A DNA stretch of 64,000 bases from Sungkyunkwania multivorans. GTDB taxonomy: Bacteria > Bacteroidota > Bacteroidia > Flavobacteriales > Flavobacteriaceae. Below the pieces are notes generated by a model, which had not been told where the DNA came from, ran no database searches, and saw nothing but the letters and a program-made list of their open reading frames with translations. Numbering within the stretch: the first letter of the stretch is position 1; each line of letters starts with the position of its first letter. Of this stretch, positions 43,442 through 52,160 are shown piece after piece. The stretch is from the NCBI RefSeq assembly GCF_042675645.1, contig NZ_JBHTJH010000001.1:210543-274542 (forward strand), given 5' to 3'. A program made the translations under genes and the position numbers.

Positions 43442-44404
43442 TCACAATGCCCTGATCAACGCTTTCTCCTCTAGGGCTTGCTTAAAGTTAGAACGCTTGG
43501 CCAATGCCTTCTCGATCCAATCGGAAGCATTGTCTTTATCACCTTTATATCGGTATATCTGTGCCAAGCGATAATAGGCCCATTCGATAGGCACCCCATC
43601 CTTGACGGTGTGGTTTTCTATGAACGTTTGTAAACAGCGTTCTCCTTTATCTAACTCGATGTTATAGATAGCACACACCTTGCCGATTTGATAGTGCAAG
43701 GTATTGCGTTGATGTAGCTTTTGCGCCTCCTCGATCGTTTCGATTGCCTTTATCGGTTCTTTGGTGATATTCGTATACAATTCTGACAATTTTGTATAGC
43801 AATTGACCGATTTTCCCTCAGCGACGGCTAGTTTGTAGTATTTCTCAGCAAGTTCAGGCTCTTTATCATACTCATAGATATAACCTTTGGCCAGATACCC
43901 ATCCACTTTGGAAAGGTTTTCTAACTCATCGGCATATTTGAGCGACTTTTTCTTGCTTCCCCCGATAATTCCTGGCAGTTGCATATAAAGTTCTACCAAG
44001 GCCCATCGTGCATCGATATGGTTTGCATCTAAAGATGCTGCGCTGAGGAACGATTTCTTGATGTCACCCACCAGACCAAGCGCTTTCAACTTACTAGATG
44101 TTAAGGCCTTCATTCCCAACGCACCTCCATATTTATAATGATAATTTGCGTTCTGGGGCACCTCATCTACAAGCTGCTTATAGTATTTTATCGCTTCATC
44201 CCATTGCTTTCGGTGTCCTGCGATATCTCCAAGCTTTTCAATGGCGTCGTAATCATTGCCACTAGAAGCAACACGAGTCTTGGCCAATGATTCGGCCTCT
44301 GAAAGTTTCTTGTTATCGATCAAACCTTGGATCTGCTCATTACCCGCAATTTGAGAAAAGCCGAAAGTAGAAAAGCAAAAAAGAAGATATATGAGATTTT
44401 TCAT
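43442..44404 (-). CDS. Secreted TPR-repeat protein
   Basis: From the ATG at 44404 the product is 320 residues with a signal MKNLIYLLFCFSTFGFSQ. It has several tetratricopeptide-like helices (WDEAIKYYKQLVDEVPQNAN, AEKYYKLAVAEGKSVNCYTK, WAYYRLAQIYRYKGDKDNAS). TPR domains mediate protein contacts. An upstream start at 44533 would add 43 residues without a signal and is unlikely. It diverges from the alpha-2-macroglobulin gene. Confidence 0.82.
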   Translation of the reverse strand: MKNLIYLLFCFSTFGFSQIAGNEQIQGLIDNKKLSEAESLAKTRVASSGNDYDAIEKLGDIAGHRKQWDEAIKYYKQLVDEVPQNANYHYKYGGALGMKALTSSKLKALGLVGDIKKSFLSAASLDANHIDARWALVELYMQLPGIIGGSKKKSLKYADELENLSKVDGYLAKGYIYEYDKEPELAEKYYKLAVAEGKSVNCYTKLSELYTNITKEPIKAIETIEEAQKLHQRNTLHYQIGKVCAIYNIELDKGERCLQTFIENHTVKDGVPIEWAYYRLAQIYRYKGDKDNASDWIEKALAKRSNFKQALEEKALIRAL

Positions 44405-44683
44405 ACCAATTTTTAAGTCATCAAAAATAACAAAATCCTCATTTGTAAACTGCAGCACCATCCAAATATTGCATTTATTGATAATTATATCTTTTCTCTT
44501 TAATAGGGTTGTCCCATTACAACAGCTCGTCAAGGTAGCTGATTACTTCGAGTTTTAGGTTAGAATCGTCATATTTTTGAAATCTGTGAATTGTGGCACT
44601 TGCCTAACCCAAAAATACCCTTCCCTCATTCTAGTTTGGCTAAGATTTTGATTGTATCTTTCTTAGGGGAAAATACCATCAAC

Positions 44684-47600
44684 ATGAAAACGATCGCCAT
44701 CACTATGACCATCTTCTTTGCCACTTTTAGTCAAGCGCAACAAAAAGACTATCCTTCACTCTGGAAAGACGTGGAAAAACACGAGGCTGAAGGCTTGCCA
44801 AAATCGGCTTTAGCTACGGTTGAAACTATCTATACAAAAGCACAAAAGGAAAAGAACAGTCCGCAGTTGATCAAAAGCTTGTTATACAAGTCGAAATACA
44901 TGATGGTCCTCGAAGAAGATGCACAGTTAAAGGTCGTATCGCAATTAAAGCATGAGATCAAAGAACGAGCTTTCCCGACAAAGAATATTTTAGAAAGTAT
45001 CTTAGCCAATACCTATTGGCAATATTTCAATCAAAATCGCTGGCGATTTTATGATCGAACCAATACTGAACAGAAGGTAGACGAGGAGGATTTTAGAACC
45101 TGGGACCTGCAAACCCTATTTGATGAGATCGACCTACATTTTCAACATTCGTTAGACAATGGGCTTCAGCTTCAACTTGAAGATCTTGCGACCTATAACG
45201 ATATATTATATACGCATGAGGATTCTAAGCGCTATCGACCAACACTCTTCGATTTCCTTGCACACAATGCCTTAGAGTTTTACACAAGGGACGAGACCAG
45301 TATTACCAAACCCGCATACAAATTTGAGGTCGACAATCCCAAATATCTCAGCAAGGGAAGTGCTTTTTCTACGATAGAGATCTCCTCCAAGGATAAAAGC
45401 TCGCTCCAACTAAAAGCACTTTTAATATATCAGAAACTGATCCGCTTTCATCAAAATGATAAAGACCAAACCGCTTTTGCAGATGTCAACATCAACAGGC
45501 TCCATTATGTGAGAAGCAAGGCCACTGCTGCTATCGATCCCTACCTCGTGCTTAAAACGTTGATAGCTGAACGCAATTCGGTATCAGATAAGAAAATTGG
45601 CGCATTATATGACTTTGAACGTGCCAAAATTCTGGATGAATTTGCCAACAAATACAATGCTGCTAGAGGCGAAGAACACCGATGGGAACGAAAAGAGGCC
45701 AAAGAGCTATGCCAAATGATCGTTGAAAAATTCCCTCAAAGCTTGGCAGCAAAAAAAGCTAAGGCACTTTTGAGTCATCTCGATCAAAGATCGATGAGTA
45801 TCCTAGCCGAAAACTATATCCCGGTTGGCCAACCTTCTAGATTGCTCATAAATTATCGCAATTATGAAAAAGCAACATTGGTCATTCACTCCATTGATCG
45901 CAACAAGATAAAGAAGTTCAATAGACTCTATCAAAGGGAAGCAAAAGAGAAATTTATCTCAACGCTCAAAGTGTACAAGCAATTCGACATTGCCCTTAGA
46001 AATGAAGGGGATCTGCAGTCGCATACTACCGAGGTGATATTCCCTGCATTGCCTAATGACAGCTATATAGTGGTCGCCAAAAATGGAAAAAATTATCTGT
46101 CCCATGCTTTAGTTCAAGTGACCGATATGGCATTGACGCAAAAGACATCCAATGAGAAGACGGTCTTTCAATTGATCGACAGAAATAATGGGAAACCGGT
46201 TGAAGACGCCGCAATCGTAATCGAATATACTAAGGACTACCGTGACAAGATCAGGACAAAACGTGCGAATACGGACAATGAAGGCGAGTTCATATTTGAA
46301 GGAAAAGATTATCACCAGAACATTGTCGTAGAGGCTACCAAAGGAAAAGAAAAGGCATTTTTTGGTGACTACTATCACTACGGCGGAAGCTATAGAAATA
46401 ATGATGACCAACTAACTGCAAAGACCTTTCTATTTACAGACAGAAGTATCTATCGCCCTGGACAAGCTGTTTATTTCAAAGGAATTTTGATCCAAAGAGA
46501 TAAGGAGACATCTACGGTGGTTGCCGATGAATCAGTGGAGGTAACATTAAAGAATGTGAATCGCGAAGAGATTGGGAAACTCTCCGTGATAACTAACGAA
46601 TTTGGCTCGTTCTCGGGCAAGTTTATCCTTCCAAAGAATACCCTCACAGGAAATTTCTCTATCAGTGCAAATCAAGGAAAAGCGAGTAAATTTTATAGTA
46701 AACTGACGGGTAGAATTCAGTGGAATCAAGTGTCTTTTTCGGTAGAAGAATACAAGCGCCCAAAATTTGAGTCCAAGTTTGAACCAATCACAAAAAGCTA
46801 TAAGATCAACGACAGTGTCGAAGTCACGGGCAACGCACTTGCCTATGCCGGAAGCAATATTACCGATGCGAAAGTGGTGTACCGCGTAAAGCGTAAAGTA
46901 CAATATCCACGATGGTATTATTGGTATCGCCCATGGTTTTCTAGCGAACCACAAGAGATCACCAATGGTGAAACCACCACCAATAGTGAAGGAGCTTTTA
47001 AGATCACTTTTAAGGCACAACCAGATACTTCGATAAAAAAGGAAAATCGACCCATCTTTGAATATGAGGTGACCGCTGAAATTACTGATATCAATGGTGA
47101 GACACGCAGTGCTACCACTATTGTAAGGGTTGGCTATCATAGCTTGATCGCAACTATAGCCGCTCCCTCCTCATTAAACAAAGAAAGTAAAGACAATACG
47201 GTTGCAGTGAACACCCAAAATTTGAACGGCCAATTTGTAGGAGCTAAAGGTGTGATTGAGATCTATAAATTGAAGGCACCCGAAAATGTCCTTCGCAATC
47301 GTCCATGGCCAGCTCCTGATTATCAGGATATTCCAAAGGCTACCTTTAAGGACAAATTTCCGCATGAGGCCTACAAAAATGAGGATGACCCTAAAAACTG
47401 GGAGAAAGGCGAAAAAGTGTTCGAAGAAAATTTCAATACCAATAAAGAGACCCAGATCGATCTAGGACGAATAAAAAAATGGGAGTCGGGGCAATATTTG
47501 GTAGAACTGCACAGCAAAGACCGTTATGGGCAAGATGTGAAGGACGTTCAACAGATCACTATTTTTAGTTCAAAAGACAATGAATTGGCCGACAACCAAC

Positions 47601-50600
47601 TGTTCGCCATCACAACGGACAAAAATTCCTACAGCGTGGGTGAAAAGGCCGTGGTAACCGTTGCTACGGCAGCAAAAGACCTTTGGGTCACACTCGACCT
47701 CAGAAAGAATCAAAAGACCCTAAAGACCTATATTATTCATTTAAATAATGAGAAAAAAGACCTTACACTTCCCATTGCTAAAGAGGACCTCGGCGGTTTC
47801 AGTATTTTTTATAGCTATGCGGCCTTCAATGGTCATGCCCAAGGGAAAGTAGATATCGTGGTTCCCTATCCAGAAACACAGCTTCAAATCGAGACATTGA
47901 CCTTTAGAGACAAGCTGCAGCCTGGGCAAGAGGAAACTTGGAAATTCAATATTAAAGGTCCAAAAGGAGATGCGGTGGCGGCTGAACTCTTAGCAAGTAT
48001 GTACGATGCTTCCTTGGATCAATTTAGAGGACATTATTGGTACTTCAACCCAAATCAGCGCCCTTATTACTACTCAGGACAAGGGAGAAATGCCGATCGT
48101 AGTTTTGGCACCGTCAGCTTTCAACAACTCTATTATGGTGATAGGACCATATCTTATCCTATACAACATTATGATCAACTGAATTGGTTCGGATTTAGCT
48201 TTGGTTATTATAGTGATGTTTTATACGATACAGAGGCTGAACTTGATGAAGTTGTTATCGTAACTGGCAACAAAAGATCTAGGAGAAAACAAGCATTTGC
48301 AGCCGCTGCACCTGTGGCAGATCAGTTGGGAGGTCTCGAAGGTAAAACAGCTGGTGTGCAGATCACTGATGGTGAGCAAAGCCCTAAAAGCGAAAAGGAG
48401 GTGTCTTTTGAAGAAGTGGCCATTCGCAAAAACCTGCAAGAGACTGCTTTCTTCTTTCCTCAGCTGCAAACAGACAAAGATGGCAATGTCTCCTTTAATT
48501 TTACCACACCTGAGGCATTGACAAGATGGAAATTGCAACTTTTGGCCCATACGAAAGCGCTAAATTCCACCACACAAACACTCACCACCGTAACACAAAA
48601 AGAGCTGATGGTACTGCCTAATCCACCACGATTCTTCCGAGAAGGAGACGTCATTGTGTTCAGCAGTAAGATCGCCAATATTTCTGACAAAGCGCTTTCA
48701 GGCGAAGCTGTTTTAGAATTGACAGATGCCGCTACTGGAGACGATATAACATCCCAGCTTTTGGGGAGCAGCAAAAATCCTCCTATGTCAAGGGGTGGTG
48801 TCCATCAATCGATGGACGGAGGGGACGAGAGCCTACTTCAATTTAGCATCGGTCCTAAAGGTAATACCAGTGTATCCTGGACCTTGACCATTCCGAAAGG
48901 GTTACAGGCCGTGCAATACAAGGTTATTGCAAAAGCTGGCGATTTTAGCGATGGCGAGCAAAACATGCTACCAGTACTTACCAATCGCATGTTGGTCACC
49001 GAGACATTGCCCATGTGGGTACGAAGTGAACAGACGAAGACCTTTACTTTAGATAAACTAAAGAACAACAGCTCATCGACCCTCGTCAATCATCAACTGA
49101 CCTTGGAGATGACCTCCAATCCAGCTTGGTACGCCGTACAGGCACTCCCCTATCTGATGGAGTATCCCTATGAGTGTGCAGAGCAAACTTTTGCACGTTA
49201 TTATGCCAATGCTTTGGCCAGCCATATTGCGAATAGCAACCCACGAATTAGAGCGGTATTTGACCAATGGCAAGATGCCGATGCGTTGATCAGCAATCTT
49301 GAAAAGAATGAGGAGTTAAAATCCATGCTGATACAAGAAACACCTTGGTTACGAGATGCACAGTCAGAAACCCAACAGAAGAAGCGCATTGCATTGCTGT
49401 TTGACCTTAATACGATGAATAACGAACTGCAATCTTCTTTGCGAAAACTAAAGCAAGTACAGATGGACAACGGGGCATGGTCATGGTTCAAAGGAGGAAG
49501 ACCCAACCGATGGATCACGCAACATATAGCAACAGGCTATGGACACCTCGAAAAACTTGGCGTATCCAAAGACGCTGAAATGCTACGCACGATCGAAAAG
49601 GCCATACCCTATCTAGACAGGGAGTTTGTGGAAGAATACGAACGAATGAAACGCTATGCGAAAGACCTTGATAAAGATCACCTCAGCTATACCCAATTGC
49701 ATTATTTGTATATGCGCAGTTTCTTTCCCGATGTGAACGCTTCAAAGAAGACCAAAGAGGTGATGACCTATTACAAAGGACAGGCCAAGAAGTATTGGTT
49801 AGATCGAAACTTGTATAGCAAAGGAATGATCGCCTTGGTCCTGTATCGTATGGAAGAAGGAGAAACTTCCAAGAAAATTTTAAAGTCTCTTAAAGAAACC
49901 AGTATCACCAATGAAGAATTAGGCATGTACTGGAAAAGCAACACTAGTAGCTGGTATTGGTATCAAGCACCTATTGAAACACAGGCACTGATGATCGAGG
50001 TCTTTGGCGAAATAGAAAATGACACCCAAACCATTGACAATCTAAAAGTTTGGTTGCTAAAGAATAAGCAGACCAATCAATGGAAGACGACCAAGGCCAC
50101 CACCGAAGCGGTCTATGCGCTGCTCCTTCAAGGTAGCGACTGGCTTTCTGTAATCGATGAGGTGGAAGTGTTGATGGGAAATCAAGAAATTTCACCTTCA
50201 AAATTGGACAATGTAAAGATCGAGGCTGGTACCGGATACTATAAAACCTCTTGGAGCAAAGGTGAGATCCAACCAGAAATGGCCCAAGTAAGCTTGAGAA
50301 AAAAGGGAAAAGGAATCGCTTGGGGTGCTTTGTATTGGCAATATTTTGAAGACCTGGACAAGATCAGCTTTGCCGAGACTCCGTTAAAATTGAAGAAGCA
50401 ATTGTTCTTGAAAAAGAATACGGACAAAGGTGAGCAGATCACGGCCATCGATGAGAAAACTATGCTTAACGTTGGCGACCTCATTAGGGTTCGTATCGAA
50501 TTGCGTAGCGACCGCGATATGGAGTTTGTGCACATGAAGGATATGCGTGCTGCTGGCCTAGAGCCCATCGATGTGATCAGCCTGTATAAATGGCAAGATG

Positions 50601-50800
50601 GTCTTGGCTATTACCAAAGCACCAAAGATGCGGCGACCAACTTTTTCTTTGATTACTTGCCGAAGGGAGTGTACGTCTTTGAATATGATCTACGCGTGAA
50701 TAATGCCGGTAACTTTAGCAACGGCATCACCACCATACAAAGTATGTACGCGCCAGAGTTTACCAGCCACAGTGAAGGCATACGCATCAGTGTGAAATAA
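44684..50800 (+). CDS. Alpha-2-macroglobulin family protein with thioester motif and plug-like insert
   Basis: A 2038-residue secreted or periplasmic protein (signal MKTIAITMTIFFATFSQAQ). Alpha-2-macroglobulins trap proteases through a bait region and covalent thioester. Landmarks include the MG domain motif DRSIYRPGQAVYFKGILIQR, the central FPQLQTDKDGNVSFNFTTPE block, and the thioester sequence ECAEQTFARYYANALAS with CAEQ at residues 1498-1501. Unusual parts are residues about 1187-1230 (LDEVVIVTGNKRSRRKQ and GKTAGVQI), which look like a TonB box and SusC plug fragment, and residues 1364-1380, encoded by a REP-like hairpin insertion. An upstream TTG-frame start at 44591 would add 31 residues with no signal. 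Confidence 0.9.
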   Translation: MKTIAITMTIFFATFSQAQQKDYPSLWKDVEKHEAEGLPKSALATVETIYTKAQKEKNSPQLIKSLLYKSKYMMVLEEDAQLKVVSQLKHEIKERAFPTKNILESILANTYWQYFNQNRWRFYDRTNTEQKVDEEDFRTWDLQTLFDEIDLHFQHSLDNGLQLQLEDLATYNDILYTHEDSKRYRPTLFDFLAHNALEFYTRDETSITKPAYKFEVDNPKYLSKGSAFSTIEISSKDKSSLQLKALLIYQKLIRFHQNDKDQTAFADVNINRLHYVRSKATAAIDPYLVLKTLIAERNSVSDKKIGALYDFERAKILDEFANKYNAARGEEHRWERKEAKELCQMIVEKFPQSLAAKKAKALLSHLDQRSMSILAENYIPVGQPSRLLINYRNYEKATLVIHSIDRNKIKKFNRLYQREAKEKFISTLKVYKQFDIALRNEGDLQSHTTEVIFPALPNDSYIVVAKNGKNYLSHALVQVTDMALTQKTSNEKTVFQLIDRNNGKPVEDAAIVIEYTKDYRDKIRTKRANTDNEGEFIFEGKDYHQNIVVEATKGKEKAFFGDYYHYGGSYRNNDDQLTAKTFLFTDRSIYRPGQAVYFKGILIQRDKETSTVVADESVEVTLKNVNREEIGKLSVITNEFGSFSGKFILPKNTLTGNFSISANQGKASKFYSKLTGRIQWNQVSFSVEEYKRPKFESKFEPITKSYKINDSVEVTGNALAYAGSNITDAKVVYRVKRKVQYPRWYYWYRPWFSSEPQEITNGETTTNSEGAFKITFKAQPDTSIKKENRPIFEYEVTAEITDINGETRSATTIVRVGYHSLIATIAAPSSLNKESKDNTVAVNTQNLNGQFVGAKGVIEIYKLKAPENVLRNRPWPAPDYQDIPKATFKDKFPHEAYKNEDDPKNWEKGEKVFEENFNTNKETQIDLGRIKKWESGQYLVELHSKDRYGQDVKDVQQITIFSSKDNELADNQLFAITTDKNSYSVGEKAVVTVATAAKDLWVTLDLRKNQKTLKTYIIHLNNEKKDLTLPIAKEDLGGFSIFYSYAAFNGHAQGKVDIVVPYPETQLQIETLTFRDKLQPGQEETWKFNIKGPKGDAVAAELLASMYDASLDQFRGHYWYFNPNQRPYYYSGQGRNADRSFGTVSFQQLYYGDRTISYPIQHYDQLNWFGFSFGYYSDVLYDTEAELDEVVIVTGNKRSRRKQAFAAAAPVADQLGGLEGKTAGVQITDGEQSPKSEKEVSFEEVAIRKNLQETAFFFPQLQTDKDGNVSFNFTTPEALTRWKLQLLAHTKALNSTTQTLTTVTQKELMVLPNPPRFFREGDVIVFSSKIANISDKALSGEAVLELTDAATGDDITSQLLGSSKNPPMSRGGVHQSMDGGDESLLQFSIGPKGNTSVSWTLTIPKGLQAVQYKVIAKAGDFSDGEQNMLPVLTNRMLVTETLPMWVRSEQTKTFTLDKLKNNSSSTLVNHQLTLEMTSNPAWYAVQALPYLMEYPYECAEQTFARYYANALASHIANSNPRIRAVFDQWQDADALISNLEKNEELKSMLIQETPWLRDAQSETQQKKRIALLFDLNTMNNELQSSLRKLKQVQMDNGAWSWFKGGRPNRWITQHIATGYGHLEKLGVSKDAEMLRTIEKAIPYLDREFVEEYERMKRYAKDLDKDHLSYTQLHYLYMRSFFPDVNASKKTKEVMTYYKGQAKKYWLDRNLYSKGMIALVLYRMEEGETSKKILKSLKETSITNEELGMYWKSNTSSWYWYQAPIETQALMIEVFGEIENDTQTIDNLKVWLLKNKQTNQWKTTKATTEAVYALLLQGSDWLSVIDEVEVLMGNQEISPSKLDNVKIEAGTGYYKTSWSKGEIQPEMAQVSLRKKGKGIAWGALYWQYFEDLDKISFAETPLKLKKQLFLKKNTDKGEQITAIDEKTMLNVGDLIRVRIELRSDRDMEFVHMKDMRAAGLEPIDVISLYKWQDGLGYYQSTKDAATNFFFDYLPKGVYVFEYDLRVNNAGNFSNGITTIQSMYAPEFTSHSEGIRISVK
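48774..48826. repeat. REP-like inverted repeat inserted in frame in the A2M gene
   Basis: Outer arms CCTCC (48779-48783) and GGAGG (48818-48822) enclose a perfect 7-bp stem GTCCATC/GATGGAC with loop AATC (48800-48817). The sequence AAGGGGTGG lies between. The same AATCC...AAGGGGTGGT pattern appears in the intergenic repeat near 41050. It is translated as KNPPMSRGGVHQSMDGG and keeps the reading frame. Confidence 0.6.
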
Positions 50801-51107
50801 GCACGACATACCTCTTTAAATAAGCGACCATTATTCATGAACGACTTCTGTTTTTTTAAGTCGCCATTCATGAATCATAGGTCGTCATTCATGAATGGCC
50901 GTCATAACTACTTGTTACGGTCTGTTTTTCCATCTTTCTTTGTCTTCAGAAATCAATCAAATCATAGCGCTACGCTGAACTGCCGAGGTATTACAAAATA
51001 GTCAATCAGCCTCTGAGAGATTTCAGAAAAAATTTTGTTGGCCGACAAATAGCCGGAAACCGAAAAGGCTCCAATAGAGTAGGTATTACAAGTCAAAGAA
51101 TAATATC
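50801..51107. other. Intergenic regulatory region with repeats ahead of the peptide locus
   Basis: These 307 bases hold no clear gene. They contain three ATTCATGAAT-type palindromes (separate entry) and an inverted repeat TTTGT-TGGCCG-ACAAA near 51035-51050. A direct repeat AGGTATTACAA lies at 50986-50996 and 51081-51091, both followed closely by GTCAA. No perfect TTG/TAnnTTTG promoter was found. Confidence 0.6.
50833..50896. promoter_or_regulatory. Three ATTCATGAAT palindromes, putative operator cluster
   Basis: Copies at 50833-50842 (ATTCATGAAC, one change), 50866-50875 and 50887-50896 (both perfect palindromes). The spacings of 33 and 21 bp are close to whole helical turns (about three and two), as expected for dimeric regulators on one DNA face. 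CGACTT/AAGTCG between copies 1 and 2 can also form a short stem with a T-rich loop, so part of this may terminate the alpha-2-macroglobulin transcript. Confidence 0.5.
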
Positions 51108-51284
51108 ATGAGTGTAAAAAAAATTGAAAATTTTAGATCGACCGCCTTGAAGAATGAAGAAGCAATTATGGGAGGAGTAAATCCCGAGCCCATCTACGAT
51201 GAAAATGGAAACATCATCGGATGGAAGTCATGTACAGACCACCCAAACATGCCACAATTACCTGGTAATACGACAATTCAATAG
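51108..51284 (+). CDS. Small double-glycine-leader peptide (RiPP-precursor-like)
   Basis: A 58-residue gene not overlapped by another. Its N-terminus MSVKKIENFRSTALKNEEAI followed by MGG resembles the KK(L/I)E-x-F...L...E-x-I-x-GG leader of Bacteroidetes ribosomally made natural-product precursors (GG leader families such as TIGR04149). The predicted core after GG is VNPEPIYDENGNIIGWKSCT and DHPNMPQLPGNTTIQ, with one Cys and several Ser/Thr/Asn. No radical SAM, lanthionine synthase or C39-peptidase transporter gene lies in the window, so processing is unknown. A hairpin terminator follows. Confidence 0.65.
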   Translation: MSVKKIENFRSTALKNEEAIMGGVNPEPIYDENGNIIGWKSCTDHPNMPQLPGNTTIQ

Positions 51285-51296
51285 CACCAAGAAGTT

Positions 51297-51323
51297 AAAG
51301 TGCCCGCAGTGGCATCTTTATTT
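51297..51323 (+). terminator. Possible terminator after the small peptide gene
   Basis: AAAG-TGCC (51297-51304) pairs with GGCA-T-CTTT (51311-51319) with one bulged T and a 6-nt loop, then ATTT. It lies 13 nt after the peptide stop. Moderate stability only. Confidence 0.45.
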
Positions 51324-51561
51324 CAACGAGGTCATCTTAGCGGATAATTTTCCAGCATTTTAGCAATCGACTATCCAGGTTGACCTACGAGAAGTAATGA
51401 GCATTGGCCAAACGCTAGTTGACATGAAGACCGATCATCTATAAAGCAATATACCGACGATTGTCTTCTTTCGATACGGATGGCCATAATTCTCAAGGTC
51501 GGAAAAGCTGAAACAGCGACTCAAAATCTGAAAGTAAGCATCACTAATAAAACTCAAAAAA

Positions 51562-51801
51562 ATGAAAAAAGTTTTGTTTTATGGACTGGCCCTAGGGCTA
51601 TCAATCACTTTGACCTCAGCCACTTCTGTTGAGAAGAATACGGAAGAGGACTTTGGTAGACAATGTTGTACAAAGACCACCTATTTATCTGATGGTAGTT
51701 CCGTGTCTATCACCGCATGCGCAGGTTCTTTCTTATCTAACGACGCAAACGCTATGACAAGAGCGTGCAAGAAGGTAGATGAAGCAATGGGAATCCAGTA
51801 A
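51562..51801 (+). CDS. Small secreted four-cysteine peptide A
   Basis: The 79-residue product has a Sec-like signal (MKKVLFYGLALGLSITLTSA). The mature part of about 58 residues has four cysteines (35, 36, 53, 69) and the pattern YLSDGSSVSITACAGSFLSN. It is clearly related to the next gene: both share C-x-T, DG, G/A-AG-FL, A-x-x-RACK/R and AM near the C-terminus. Four cysteines suggest two disulfides in an extracytoplasmic mature peptide. Function unknown; the downstream GLPGLI and TonB-receptor genes suggest export, uptake or signalling. Confidence 0.7.
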   Translation: MKKVLFYGLALGLSITLTSATSVEKNTEEDFGRQCCTKTTYLSDGSSVSITACAGSFLSNDANAMTRACKKVDEAMGIQ

Positions 51802-51830
51802 ATTAATCATTAACGACTAAATCAAACAAG

Positions 51831-52079
51831 ATGTTCAAAGCACTTATTTTATCATTTTTCTCACTAGCTACCGTAAGTACAGGCGTTGGTAGCAGCGAAA
51901 CAAAAGAGGAGCCTGTTTGCAGAGTAACCTGTACGATAAACGTACCTGATGGTTTTGGTGGGTCTATTGGTGTTTCTGGAACTGCCGGAAACTTCCTTAC
52001 CAGCTGCGAAACCGCCAGAGAACGCGCTTGTAGACGAGCTGCGGAAAATGCAATGGCCATTTTAATGGACGCTCAATAA
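51831..52079 (+). CDS. Small secreted four-cysteine peptide B
   Basis: The 82-residue product (ATG at 51831) has a short hydrophobic N-terminus (ALILSFFSLATVSTGVG) and four cysteines at 30, 34, 59 and 67. It shares with peptide A a core of C-x(2-3)-C/T, PDG, SGTAGNFL, and ARERACRRAAENAM. It lies 29 nt after peptide A, so both are probably co-transcribed. Function unknown. The pair most likely arose by duplication with shuffled cysteine spacing. Confidence 0.7.
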   Translation: MFKALILSFFSLATVSTGVGSSETKEEPVCRVTCTINVPDGFGGSIGVSGTAGNFLTSCETARERACRRAAENAMAILMDAQ

Positions 52080-52104
52080 CATTCCTAATTTACCTTTTTA
52101 GTAA

Positions 52105-52145
52105 TGAGAACTAGGTGTGAACTTATTCTTCGCACCTAGTCTCTC
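52105..52145 (+). promoter_or_regulatory. Hairpin between the peptide genes and the GLPGLI gene
   Basis: ACTAGGTG at 52110-52117 and CACCTAGT at 52133-52140 form a perfect 8-bp stem with a 15-nt loop, flanked by GAGA and CTCT. No T-run follows, so it is not a classical terminator. It may partly separate peptide and transporter expression, or protect the peptide mRNA. Confidence 0.5.
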
Positions 52146-52160
52146 AAAAAGCATTTAATC

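Noticed and set aside
51419..51445. TTGACA and TATAAA 15 bases apart, resembling an E. coli sigma-70 promoter upstream of the four-cysteine peptides
   Set aside because: Spacing is short, and Bacteroidetes primary sigma factors use a different consensus; likely chance.
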